From assembly GCA_024637395.1 (NCBI GenBank), contig JAGXFG010000004.1:23836-87835 (forward strand): a stretch of 64,000 nucleotides of DNA, read 5' to 3'. The notes beneath the pieces are model-generated. The model did no database searches and was not told where the DNA came from. It saw only the letters and a list, made by a program, of their open reading frames with translations. Below are positions 56,268 through 64,000 of this stretch, in pieces (position 1 is the first letter of the stretch; each line of letters begins with the position of its first letter). The position numbers were made by a program, and so were the translations under genes. The DNA is from Burkholderiaceae bacterium. GTDB taxonomy: Bacteria; Pseudomonadota; Gammaproteobacteria; Burkholderiales; Burkholderiaceae_E.

Positions 56268-57235
56268 CGCAGCCGCCAGCTCTGCGGGCGCGCTCCCAAC
56301 GACGCCGGCAGCGCGCCGCCGACACTGGTGCCAACGGTCTTGGCCAGCCGATCGAGCAAGGCTTCGTGGTGCGAGAAATCGACCACGTCCTCGGCCTTGA
56401 TCACCTCGCGAGCCACGTAGTCGAGGCTGCCCAGGGCATCGGCCAGGCCCAGTTCGATCGAACGGGTTCCGCTCCACACCAGGCCGTTGAAGACATCGGC
56501 ATCGGGCTTGAGACGCTCGCCCCGGCCGCGGCGCACCGCGTCTATGAACTGCTCATGAATCTCCGCGAGCATGCGCTTGGCGTGGGCCAGTTCATCCTCG
56601 TTGAGCGGCTTGAAGCTGTCGAGAAAGCCCTTGTGACTCCCGGCAGTGATCTGCCGCCGTTCGACCCCGAGCTTGTCCATGGTGCCGACAAACCCGAAGC
56701 CGTCGATCAGGACCCCGATCGAGCCCACCAGGCTTGCCTTGTCGACGTAGATCCGATCGGCGGCGGCGGCGATGTAGTAAGAGCCCGAGGCGCCAAGTTC
56801 TTCGATCACCGCGTAGAGGGGAATCTTGGGATGGAGCTCACGCTGACGGCGAATCTCGTCATAAATGATGCCCGCCTGCACCGGGCTGCCACCCGGACTG
56901 TTGATCCTCAGGACCACCCCGACCGTGCGCTTGTCCTTGAAAGCATCCTGCAGCGCGGCGATCACGCTATCGGCGGACACCGGTCCATCCGGCTCGATCA
57001 CGCCGTTGATTTCGATCAGCGCGGTATGCCGGTCCGAGCGTCCCGGCATCTCGCCCAGTTCCCACACGCCGGCCAGAACGAGCAGGACGGCAACCGCGAC
57101 GGTCAGGAACGCCAGCCTGAAAAAAATTCCCCAGCGCCTGCTCCTGCGCCGATCGCGCGCCACTTCGCGGGCAAAACGCTCGATCACGCTGCGCTCCCAG
57201 CCGCTGTCACGGGACCCGCCTTCAGTATCTGCCAT
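56264..57235 (-). CDS. sppA: signal peptide peptidase SppA-like (S49 family), short form
   Basis: Membrane-bound serine protease degrading cleaved signal peptides. 323 residues: basic N-terminus, one TM anchor near residues 38-62, then an S49 domain with VLRINSPGGSPVQAG, nucleophile Ser in EELGASGSYYIAAAADRIY, and general-base Lys in ITAGSHKGFLDSF. Half the length of E. coli SppA, as usual for the Ser/Lys-dyad short form. ATG 57235; 45 nt behind the HAD gene. Confidence 0.93.
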   Translation of the reverse strand: MADTEGGSRDSGWERSVIERFAREVARDRRRSRRWGIFFRLAFLTVAVAVLLVLAGVWELGEMPGRSDRHTALIEINGVIEPDGPVSADSVIAALQDAFKDKRTVGVVLRINSPGGSPVQAGIIYDEIRRQRELHPKIPLYAVIEELGASGSYYIAAAADRIYVDKASLVGSIGVLIDGFGFVGTMDKLGVERRQITAGSHKGFLDSFKPLNEDELAHAKRMLAEIHEQFIDAVRRGRGERLKPDADVFNGLVWSGTRSIELGLADALGSLDYVAREVIKAEDVVDFSHHEALLDRLAKTVGTSVGGALPASLGARPQSWRLR

Positions 57236-57280
57236 CTCGTCACCTCGCTGCGTTGCGGCCGGCTGGGATCGCGCTAGCGG

Positions 57281-57940
57281 TCAGACCCGAGCCAGCAGTT
57301 CTGCCCGCAATTGCGCCACAGTATCGACCAGCACCAGTGCCGGCTCGCCGCCCAGCGCGCTGCGGGGGTGTGCTCCGTAGCTTACCCCGATCGCCGACGA
57401 TCCAGCTCGCCGCGCCATGCCCAGGTCGTGGGTCGTATCGCCGATCATCAGCGCCTCGGAAGTCGCCACCCCCAGTTCGGCGCAGATGTCCTGGAGCATC
57501 CACGGCGCCGGCTTGGGAGACCCTTCGTCGGCACAGCGGCTGGTTATGAAACGGCCCTTCCAGCCCGTCTTGCTCAGCGCCCGATCAAGGCCCACCCGCG
57601 ACTTCCCGGTCGCGATCGCCAGCCAGGACGGGGTCGTCGACAACGCATCGAGCACCTCGACGATCCCGTCGAAGGGCTGCAGATACGGGTCGCGCTGAAA
57701 GAAATGGACCTTGTAGCGATCGATGAAATCGCTCTCCTGGTCATCGGTTATCGAGGGCACCGCGGTGCGGATCGCATCCCGCAGTCCCAGTCCGATGACG
57801 TGCGATGCCTGCTCGCGGGTTGGCACTTCGAGGCCGAGATCGGCGGCCGCGCCCTGAATCGCCGCGACTATTGCGCTGGTGGAATCGATCAGCGTTCCGT
57901 CCCAGTCGAACACCACCACCTTGAATGCTGCTTCACTCAT
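57281..57940 (-). CDS. HAD-superfamily hydrolase (phosphoglycolate phosphatase-like)
   Basis: 219 residues, subfamily IA. Motif I VVFDWDGTLIDSTSA (nucleophile Asp and acid/base Asp), motif II IATGKSRVGL, motif III Lys and motif IV MIGDTTHDLGMARRAG. Encoded between rluC (8-nt overlap) and sppA, a typical beta/gammaproteobacterial position. The actual phosphate ester is unknown. Confidence 0.92.
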   Translation of the reverse strand: MSEAAFKVVVFDWDGTLIDSTSAIVAAIQGAAADLGLEVPTREQASHVIGLGLRDAIRTAVPSITDDQESDFIDRYKVHFFQRDPYLQPFDGIVEVLDALSTTPSWLAIATGKSRVGLDRALSKTGWKGRFITSRCADEGSPKPAPWMLQDICAELGVATSEALMIGDTTHDLGMARRAGSSAIGVSYGAHPRSALGGEPALVLVDTVAQLRAELLARV

Positions 57941-59009
57941 CGATTACCCCGGCTGTCGGCACCAGCGCCGCGAAGGCGGCTGGCAATGGTGCCCTGATTG
58001 TCATCATTCGTCCCGTCTGCGGGTGTCTGAAACTGATCCGCGCCGCGTGCAGGAACATCCGTTTGTGGCCATGTCTGGTGAGCGCGCGGTTGATCTCGAA
58101 ATTGCCGTACTTGTCGTCCCCCGCTATCGGGAAACCGGCGCTTGCCAGGTGGACCCTGATCTGATGAGTTCGGCCGGTCAGCAATTCGGCTTCGACCAGG
58201 CTGAACTCGCCCAGATCAGGCACTATCCGCGAGGCCAGCCCGGTAATCCTGGTGCGCGCCTCCTGGCCTTGCGGATCGACCGCGACCCGGCGCTCGCCCT
58301 CCCCCGTCAGATAGCGCTGCAACGGTGCAGCCATAGTCTTGGTGCGTTTGGGAAAGCGCCCCATCACGATCGCCAGGTAGCGCTTGTCGGTGCTGCGTTC
58401 GCGCAACTGGCGATGGAGGTCGAGCAGCCAGGGGCGTTTGCGGGCGAACAGCAGCACCCCGGACGTCTCCCGGTCGAGCCGGTGGACGAGTTCCAGAAAG
58501 CGTTCGTCGGGGCGGGCGGCGCGCAGCTGCTCGATGGCGCCGCTGACGACTCCGCTGCCACCATGAACTGCCAGCCCGGCGGGCTTGTCGATCGCGATGA
58601 TGCCCTCGTCCTCGTAGATTACGGGCAGGCGACCTCCTGCCTGCGCCGCCAGCTGGGAAGGGACCCCGGACTTGACCGGCGCCGGCTGGGCCACCCGAAG
58701 CGGCGGAATTCGCACCTGTTCGCCAAGTTCCAGCCGGTGGTCAGCCTTGGTCCGGCGCCCGTCGATGCGCAGCTGGCCGCTGCGAATCAGCTGGTAGAGA
58801 TGGCTGCGGGGCACACCCTTGCAGGTCCGGATCAGGAAATTGTCGAGCCGCTGGCCGGCGCTGTTCTCGTCGATACTGACCAGTACTACCTGACCGGCGG
58901 CTCCGCCTGCGCCCTGGCCGGGCGCACGCGCCGAGTCCTCCCGGGACGCAGATTGCGGATGAACTTGTATACCTAAGGTCTTCAAATTGCTATACTCACG
59001 GTGCCGCAT
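57933..59009 (-). CDS. rluC: 23S rRNA pseudouridine synthase, RluC/RluD family
   Basis: Forms pseudouridines in 23S rRNA (positions 955, 2504 and 2580 for E. coli RluC). About 358 residues: S4 RNA-binding domain (AGQRLDNFLIRTCKGVPRSH), then the synthase domain with catalytic Asp in VHRLDRETSGVLLFAR and a C-terminal GRTHQIRVHLA. ATG 59009 is a tentative start without a ribosome site; the rne promoter-like box lies inside the first codons. Divergent from rne, as in E. coli. Confidence 0.92.
   Translation of the reverse strand: MRHREYSNLKTLGIQVHPQSASREDSARAPGQGAGGAAGQVVLVSIDENSAGQRLDNFLIRTCKGVPRSHLYQLIRSGQLRIDGRRTKADHRLELGEQVRIPPLRVAQPAPVKSGVPSQLAAQAGGRLPVIYEDEGIIAIDKPAGLAVHGGSGVVSGAIEQLRAARPDERFLELVHRLDRETSGVLLFARKRPWLLDLHRQLRERSTDKRYLAIVMGRFPKRTKTMAAPLQRYLTGEGERRVAVDPQGQEARTRITGLASRIVPDLGEFSLVEAELLTGRTHQIRVHLASAGFPIAGDDKYGNFEINRALTRHGHKRMFLHAARISFRHPQTGRMMTIRAPLPAAFAALVPTAGVIDE
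58988..58996 (+). promoter_or_regulatory. candidate extended -10 promoter of rne
   Basis: TG-C-TATACT, an extended -10 element, with TTGTAT 20 nt upstream as a poor -35. A start near 59003 gives an rne leader of about 480 nt, similar in scale to the 361-nt E. coli rne leader. Confidence 0.5.
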
Positions 59010-59483
59010 AAGTGGTTCGCAGGCGTTGTTAAGTTGTGCAGTGAGGATTTGCAGCAGCGGGCGCGGGGTCATTATCGACTAAGCGCCCGAGCCAGATCCG
59101 GCCACACCACGACTGTTAACGACGTGCCGAGGGTTCCGATTCTACCGGTACCCAGAGAACCACAGACGGCAGGAAGAATACTTGGAACCGCGGCTCCGAG
59201 CCTGAAGGACGGAGCGCGGGACGGTGCGAATTCATCGAGAACATATGAGCGGTCTGCGATCTGTCGCAGGCCTGTCCAACCTGTGCAGATCCCATTGACT
59301 AACTCGCAGCAACCACGATCCAGAGCGCCAACCGGCGCGCCGCTGGTCGTCGGCCTGCGCGGGAACTATCCTCAGGCCCAACGCTAGCGGCAACACCGCT
59401 TCGCGCTCGTTTCTCGCTGTTCCATTCGCATCTCCCGCTGGTCTTCGCGTCGGCCACGCCTGCTGACGCCGGGAGTAGTCTGA
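59010..59483 (+). promoter_or_regulatory. long 5' leader of rne with stem-loop
   Basis: About 470 nt with no gene between rluC and rne. The strongest structure is at 59251-59272: GGTCTGCGA-TCTG-TCGCAGGCC, a 9-bp stem (one G-T pair). RNase E controls its own mRNA through hairpins in such a leader in E. coli, so this is a likely autoregulatory element; whether it is functionally equal to hp2 is not shown. GGGAG precedes the rne ATG by 9-10 nt. Confidence 0.6.
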
Positions 59484-62400
59484 ATGAAACGAATGCTGTT
59501 TAACGCAACCCACGCCGAGGAGTTGCGCGTCGCCATTGTCGAAGGGCAGAAACTCATCGACATCGACATCGAGTCGGCTGGCCGCGAATCTCGCAAAAGC
59601 AATATCTACAAAGGGGTCATCACCCGCGTAGAGCCCAGTCTCGAAGCCTGCTTCATCAATTACGGTGAAGAGCGCCACGGCTTCCTGCCCTTCAAGGAAA
59701 TTTCCCGGATCTATTTCAAGGCCGGCGTCGATGTCGCGCGGGCCCGCATCCAGGACGTGCTCAGCGAAGGCCAGGAGATCATCGTCCAGGTCGACAAGGA
59801 AGAGCGCGGCAACAAGGGGGCGGCACTGACGACCTTCATTTCGCTCGCCGGGCGCTACCTGGTCCTGATGCCCAACAATCCTCGTGGCGGTGGTGTCTCG
59901 CGCCGCGTCGAAGGCGAGGAGCGCCAGGAACTGCGGGAAGTGATGGACTCGCTCGAATACCCCTCGGGGATGAGCCTGATCGCCCGCACCGCAGGGCTGG
60001 GCCGCGCCGGCGAAGAACTGCAGTGGGACCTCAACTACCTGCTGAAACTTTGGCAGGCCATCGAAGGGGCCGCCAACTCGGCCCCCGGGGCTTTCCTGAT
60101 CTATCAGGAATCGAGCCTGGTGATCCGTGCGATTCGCGACTATTTCACGGTCGACGTCGGCGAACTGCTGATCGATACGCCCGAGATTTATGAACAGGCC
60201 CGCCAGTTCATGGGCCACGTGATGCCGGATCTGGTCAGCCGCGTGAAGCGTTACAGCGACGACGTGCCGCTGTTTTCGCGCTTCCAGATCGAGCACCAGA
60301 TCGAAACCGCCTATGCCCGGATCGTGCCGCTGCCATCGGGCGGCGCGATCGTGATCGACCACAGCGAAGCGCTGGTCGCGATCGACGTCAACTCGGCCCG
60401 TGCCACCAAAGGCTCGGACATCGAGGAGACGGCGCTGCGCACCAACCTCGAGGCGGCCGACGAAGTCGCCCGGCAAATGCGCCTGCGCGACCTTGGCGGT
60501 CTGATCGTGATCGATTTCATCGACATGGAGAACGCCAAGAACCAGCGCGAAGTCGAAGCACGGATCAAGGACGCCCTGCACTACGACCGGGCACGCCTGC
60601 AGATGGGCAAGATCTCCCGCTTCGGCCTGATGGAGCTGTCGCGCCAGCGGCTGCGCCCGGCGCTCAACGAAGGCACCCATATCACCTGCCCGCGTTGCAA
60701 TGGCACCGGCGTGATCCGCGACATCGAGTCCTCGGCGCTGCATGTCCTGCGCGTCATCCAGGAAGACGCGATGAAGGAAGGCACGGCCGCGATCTACACC
60801 CAGGTGCCAGTCGAGGTGGCGACCTATCTGCTCAACGAGAAGCGCGCTGAAATCGCCAAGCTCGAAGCACGACTGAAAGTCGAAATCGTACTGATCCCGA
60901 ACAAATATATCGAGACGCCGCACTACAAGATCGAGCGCATGCGCCACGACGACGAGCGTCTTGCCAACTACCGTTCAAGCTTCACGATAGCCGATGGCCC
61001 GAGCGAGGAAAACACCTACCTCGAAGCCAAGCTGGCTGCACCAGCGCCGCGCCAGGAGGCGCTGGTCAAGGGCATCGTGCGCGATCCGAACATGCCGGCG
61101 CCGACACCGCGGGCAGAGCTCGCGCCTGCGGCCAAGCCCACCAAACCGCTGGCTACCGGGACGCCGATTGAAGGGACGCTGACCAAGGCCATCAGCTGGC
61201 TGCGGGGCATCTTCCAGCCGGAGGTCGCTGCCGCGGCGAGCACGCCAGACGCAGCACCAGCCGCTGGCGCCCGCAAGGCCGCTGCATCCGGGACCAGCCG
61301 CAGCGATGGCCGGCGCGGGCGCCGTGATGAAGGCCGGCCCGAGGGTCGCGGCGGACGCGGCGGACGCTCCGGACGAGGAGCGCGCGGCGCCGCACCGCAG
61401 GAGCGCGAAGCCCGCGAGGTTGACGCTGCGCGCCCCGACAACGCACCAGTTGCCGCGGCCGAAGAAACTGCGGCTGCAGAAACTGGCAGCCGCAGGGGTG
61501 GTCGCCGTGGCGGACGCCGCGACGGCTCCCAACGCAGCCGCACCGACGGCAACTCTGCGGCAGCCGCCGTGGCAGCCGACGGCGCCTTGCCGGCAGTCGC
61601 CGAAGAGACCTCGGCCGCGGCACCGACCGGGCACGACATCGTGGTCAGGAAGGATCTGCTGCCCATTGAAGTCGGCACCACACCGGAGGGCACGGACGGC
61701 GCACCGGACACTGAAGGCACGGGCGACGGTGATGACGGTACCAGCCGCCGCCGCAGCCGCCGCCGCCGCGGCCGTCGTGGTCGTGGTGGTGATACGGGCG
61801 GTGCCAATGCAACGGCGAATGACGATGGCATGAATGCCGCTGAAGATGGCGAGTCGACCGATGAGGCAGCGGACAGCGTGCCGGCGTCAAGCCCGGCCGG
61901 TGCTGAAACAGTTCCGGCTCAGCAAGCGGTTCCCCAAGCGGTTGCGGCCGCTGCGGTGGAGGCAGAGCCGGCAGTTGGCGAAGCGCTGGCGGGCGAGACC
62001 TTGGCCGAGGAAGTTGCGCACACTGCAATCGAGGTGGAGCCCGAGGAGGTGGCGACCATTGCTGCCGAGGTTGAGCCAGAAGAGGTGGCAACTATTGCTG
62101 CCGAGGTGGAACCCGAAGAAGTCGCGACCATTGCTGCCGCGGTGGAGCCCGAAACCGTGGCTCCAGCCGCTGTCGAACCGACACCAGAGCCGGTAATGGC
62201 GACTCCGGTTGAACCGGTGTCTGCCCCAGTCGAGGCCAGCCCGGTCACGATTCAGGTGGTGGCCGACGGTGCACCGGAGCCGGTAGCGCCCGCCGCCGCC
62301 GTTCAGGGCGACCTGCTCGAGATTGCCGCCCAGGCCGGCCTGGAAATGGTTGAGACCGCGCCCGGTGCGAGCCCACCCGAAGCCGCATTGGCGCCGGTTG

Positions 62401-62495
62401 CCCGCACCCCACGGCCGCGCCGCAAGCGCAAGACCACTCCGATGCTGGCCGAGGAACCATTGGCGCAGGTCGAAACCGGCAAGGCTATCGACTGA
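59484..62495 (+). CDS. rne: ribonuclease E
   Basis: Essential single-strand endoribonuclease and degradosome scaffold. 1003 residues. N-terminal half: S1 domain near 35-118, 5'-sensor and RNase H-like regions, DNase I-like catalytic domain with [13 protein letters not shown] and VIDFIDM (metal-binding Asp residues), and the Zn-link CPRCNGTG with Cys402 and Cys405, matching E. coli Cys404/407. The C-terminal half is low-complexity: a Gly/Arg-rich RNA-binding stretch (about 615-650), an Arg-rich run near 755-770 and a Pro/Glu/Val/Ala-rich tail with tandem repeats from residue 850. Convincing start at ATG 59484. Confidence 0.97.
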   Translation: MKRMLFNATHAEELRVAIVEGQKLIDIDIESAGRESRKSNIYKGVITRVEPSLEACFINYGEERHGFLPFKEISRIYFKAGVDVARARIQDVLSEGQEIIVQVDKEERGNKGAALTTFISLAGRYLVLMPNNPRGGGVSRRVEGEERQELREVMDSLEYPSGMSLIARTAGLGRAGEELQWDLNYLLKLWQAIEGAANSAPGAFLIYQESSLVIRAIRDYFTVDVGELLIDTPEIYEQARQFMGHVMPDLVSRVKRYSDDVPLFSRFQIEHQIETAYARIVPLPSGGAIVIDHSEALVAIDVNSARATKGSDIEETALRTNLEAADEVARQMRLRDLGGLIVIDFIDMENAKNQREVEARIKDALHYDRARLQMGKISRFGLMELSRQRLRPALNEGTHITCPRCNGTGVIRDIESSALHVLRVIQEDAMKEGTAAIYTQVPVEVATYLLNEKRAEIAKLEARLKVEIVLIPNKYIETPHYKIERMRHDDERLANYRSSFTIADGPSEENTYLEAKLAAPAPRQEALVKGIVRDPNMPAPTPRAELAPAAKPTKPLATGTPIEGTLTKAISWLRGIFQPEVAAAASTPDAAPAAGARKAAASGTSRSDGRRGRRDEGRPEGRGGRGGRSGRGARGAAPQEREAREVDAARPDNAPVAAAEETAAAETGSRRGGRRGGRRDGSQRSRTDGNSAAAAVAADGALPAVAEETSAAAPTGHDIVVRKDLLPIEVGTTPEGTDGAPDTEGTGDGDDGTSRRRSRRRRGRRGRGGDTGGANATANDDGMNAAEDGESTDEAADSVPASSPAGAETVPAQQAVPQAVAAAAVEAEPAVGEALAGETLAEEVAHTAIEVEPEEVATIAAEVEPEEVATIAAEVEPEEVATIAAAVEPETVAPAAVEPTPEPVMATPVEPVSAPVEASPVTIQVVADGAPEPVAPAAAVQGDLLEIAAQAGLEMVETAPGASPPEAALAPVARTPRPRRKRKTTPMLAEEPLAQVETGKAID
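62031..62171 (+). repeat. tandem 36-bp repeats in the rne tail
   Basis: Three in-frame copies of the 12-residue unit [12 protein letters not shown] (62031, 62067, 62103) and a degenerate fourth ([11 protein letters not shown], 62139). Copies differ at synonymous positions, so the repeat is old and selected at protein level. Lies in the intrinsically disordered scaffold part of RNase E. Confidence 0.9.
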
Positions 62496-62506
62496 GCACC
62501 CAGACC

Positions 62507-62537
62507 GACGCAGTTCCCACTTGAGGGGAACTGCGTC
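62507..62537 (+). terminator. stem-loop terminator after rne
   Basis: GACGCAGTTCCC-ACTTGAG-GGGAACTGCGTC, a perfect 12-bp stem starting 11 nt after the rne stop. There is no T-tract, so it may act as a 3' end-stabilising hairpin with Rho or as an imperfect intrinsic terminator. Confidence 0.6.
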
Positions 62538-62582
62538 GCCATGGGCATAGCCGAGCACTACGGCACGGGTACGCTATCATCC

Positions 62583-62604
62583 GGGAGCATCAATTGGCGC
62601 TCCC
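62583..62604 (+). promoter_or_regulatory. hairpin abutting the moaA start codon
   Basis: GGGAGC at 62583-62588 pairs with GCTCCC at 62599-62604, immediately before the moaA ATG. The only Shine-Dalgarno-like GGGAG lies in the 5' arm, so folding would hide it. It does not look like the large Moco-binding leader of E. coli moaA. Confidence 0.4.
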
Positions 62605-63708
62605 ATGAACGAACGCATCATCCCCATCGCCGACGCCCGCTACAACGCTGGAACTCCCAGCGTTCCTGCCGACCCGGATCCGGCCACCGGCAGACTCGCC
62701 GATGCTCACGGCAGGATGCTTCGCGACCTCAGAATTTCGGTCACCGATCGCTGCAATTTCCGCTGTTCATACTGCATGCCGCCGGCGGTCTTCGACCGCA
62801 ATTTCCAGTTTCTGCCTCATTCCTCGCTGCTGAGTTTCGAGGAAATCGCCCGGATGGCGAGGATCTTTGCCGGCCACGGGGTAGAGAAAATCAGGATTAC
62901 CGGCGGCGAGCCGCTGCTACGCCGCAACATCGAGGCCCTGATCGGGATGCTGGCGGAAATCCGCGGCGTCCAGGACCGGCCGCTCGAAATCACCTTGACC
63001 ACCAATGCCTCGCTGCTGGCCCGCAAGGCTGGCGCACTCGCGGCCGCAGGCTTGCGACGGGTCACGGTAAGCCTCGACGCACTCGACGACGGGGTATTTC
63101 GCGCCATGAACAGCGCCGATTTCCCGGTCGCCGACGTTCTGGCCGGGATCGATGCCGCTGCCACGGCAGGGCTGCGTTCGATAAAGATCAACATGGTGGT
63201 CAAGCGTGGGGTCAACGACCAGGAGATAGTGCCGATGGCGCGCCATTTCCGCGGCACCGGCCATATCGTGCGCTTTATCGAATTCATGGACGTCGGCGCC
63301 TCGAACGGCTGGCGACTTGACGATGTCGTACCCAGCGCCGAGGTGATCGCCCGGATCAGCGAGCATTTTCCGCTCGACCCGGTCGCGCCCCAGTACCCCG
63401 GGGAGGTGGCGGCGCGTTGGCGTTATGCCGACGGCAGCGGTGAAATAGGCGTGATTTCGTCGGTGAGCCGGCCCTTTTGCTCGTCGTGCAACCGGGCACG
63501 CCTGTCGACCGAAGGCAAACTCTTCACTTGCCTGTTCGCCACCTCGGGGCACGACCTGCGCGCGCTGTTGCGGGGCGGCTATAGCGACCAACAGATCTCC
63601 GGCGCCATTGCCCAGCTCTGGGGACAGCGCACCGACCGTTACTCCGAGATCCGATCGGAGGCCACCAGCGGATTGCGGCGCATCGAAATGTCCTATATCG
63701 GTGGCTGA
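62605..63708 (+). CDS. moaA: GTP 3',8-cyclase (molybdenum cofactor biosynthesis protein A)
   Basis: Radical SAM enzyme starting molybdopterin synthesis from GTP. 367 residues. The N-terminal cluster motif has Cys50, Cys54 and Cys57 ([13 protein letters not shown]); [12 protein letters not shown] binds SAM; the C-terminal second cluster comes from [20 protein letters not shown], and the chain ends in the essential Gly-Gly (SYIGG). About 40 extra residues precede the radical SAM core, common in betaproteobacteria. Followed directly by fdhD, fitting molybdoenzyme maturation. Confidence 0.97.
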   Translation: MNERIIPIADARYNAGTPSVPADPDPATGRLADAHGRMLRDLRISVTDRCNFRCSYCMPPAVFDRNFQFLPHSSLLSFEEIARMARIFAGHGVEKIRITGGEPLLRRNIEALIGMLAEIRGVQDRPLEITLTTNASLLARKAGALAAAGLRRVTVSLDALDDGVFRAMNSADFPVADVLAGIDAAATAGLRSIKINMVVKRGVNDQEIVPMARHFRGTGHIVRFIEFMDVGASNGWRLDDVVPSAEVIARISEHFPLDPVAPQYPGEVAARWRYADGSGEIGVISSVSRPFCSSCNRARLSTEGKLFTCLFATSGHDLRALLRGGYSDQQISGAIAQLWGQRTDRYSEIRSEATSGLRRIEMSYIGG

Positions 63709-63742
63709 ACCGGGCCGTGCGGCTGCGGGAGCGATCCAGGCA

Positions 63743-64000
63743 ATGAACGGTGCACCCATCGAACTGACCGCCAACGCGCGCCCGTCGACCTTCGAGGTGG
63801 AAGCAATCGATGAGCACGGCGCGACCGTGCCGACGGCTATCGCCGGCGAACACCCGCTGACTCTCTACCTCGACAAGCGCGAACTGGTCACGCTGATGAC
63901 CCTGGGAGCCGCGCCGGAACACCTGGCGCTGGGATATCTGCGCAACCAGCGGCTGGTCGCCGACCCCGCGGATCTGGCCGCGGTGCAGGTCGATTGGGAG
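63743..64000 (+). CDS. fdhD: formate dehydrogenase accessory sulfurtransferase FdhD (5' part)
   Basis: FdhD transfers sulfur from IscS to the molybdenum cofactor to activate formate dehydrogenases. Only the first 86 codons are in the window. Visible: ERPL-like segment EHPLTLYLDKRELVTLMTLG followed by APEHLALGYLRNQRLV, which is characteristic. Start is either ATG 63743 (GGGAG about 11 nt upstream) or GTG 63701, which would overlap the moaA stop by 8 nt. The active Cys lies beyond the window edge. Confidence 0.88.
   Translation, partial: MNGAPIELTANARPSTFEVEAIDEHGATVPTAIAGEHPLTLYLDKRELVTLMTLGAAPEHLALGYLRNQRLVADPADLAAVQVDWE

Noticed and set aside
62496..62604. molybdenum cofactor riboswitch before moaA
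   Set aside because: The gap is only 109 nt, mostly occupied by the rne 3' hairpin; the large conserved Moco RNA architecture is absent.

Overview
This 64 kb window is GC-rich bacterial chromosome, almost certainly from a betaproteobacterium (Rhodocyclales, Nitrosomonadales or Burkholderiales; the sequence does not let me choose). The evidence is gene order. A near-unbroken housekeeping block runs from uvrC-pgsA through nagZ, acpS, pdxJ, recO, era, rnc, lepB, lepA, a DegP-type protease, fabF, acpP, fabG, fabD, fabH, plsX, rpmF and yceD, then maf, an RsmI-like methyltransferase, sppA, a HAD phosphatase, rluC, rne, moaA and the start of fdhD. This is the proteobacterial fatty-acid/ribosome/RNA-processing neighbourhood in its usual order.

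Layout. 0-4 kb: purL (minus). 4.2-12.7 kb: a visibly less GC-rich accessory block with a DctPQM TRAP transporter (minus), diverging from hyuA-hyuB (N-methylhydantoinase/5-oxoprolinase-like ATP-dependent amidohydrolase subunits) and a class I aminotransferase (plus). It ends at a 58-codon remnant of a different dctM gene (12817-12993), so it probably replaced or interrupted an older TRAP locus. 13-17.6 kb: nnr (NAD(P)HX repair), pgi, ybbA/lolD-like and tesA. 17.6-24.3 kb: an apparent catabolic operon on the minus strand, read rpiR, TAXI-type TRAP binding protein, fused DctMQ permease, universal stress protein, gabD. 24.4-25.3 kb: a sirtuin gene behind tRNA-Leu(UAA).

25.4-35.6 kb: a second accessory block: a YiiX/YaeF-type amidase, a class III aminotransferase, an ABC peptide importer of Yej type (A, B, E, F) and an MFS permease. 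It sits between tRNA-Cys and tRNA-Leu. In E. coli pgsA is followed directly by glyW-cysT-leuZ (Gly-GCC, Cys-GCA, Leu-UAA), and here the same three tRNAs occur in the same order and strand, but with about 10.4 kb between the second and third. I regard this split tRNA cluster as the most informative structural observation in the window. tRNA-Gly has a consensus sigma70 promoter, an intrinsic terminator lies between tRNA-Gly and tRNA-Cys, and tRNA-Leu has its own -10-like box.

36-64 kb: the housekeeping block. Many genes overlap by the 4-nt ATGA arrangement, showing translational coupling. The sigma-E cassette (rpoE-rseA-rseB), usually found between fabF and the DegP/MucD gene in betaproteobacteria, is absent, leaving only the small membrane protein and the protease. 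rne has a roughly 480-nt leader with a strong stem-loop, matching the known autoregulation of RNase E. I found no CRISPR array, prophage, transposase or restriction system. The long open frames opposite purL, dctMQ, yejF, lepA and other genes are mirror frames of GC-rich coding sequence and are not annotated.
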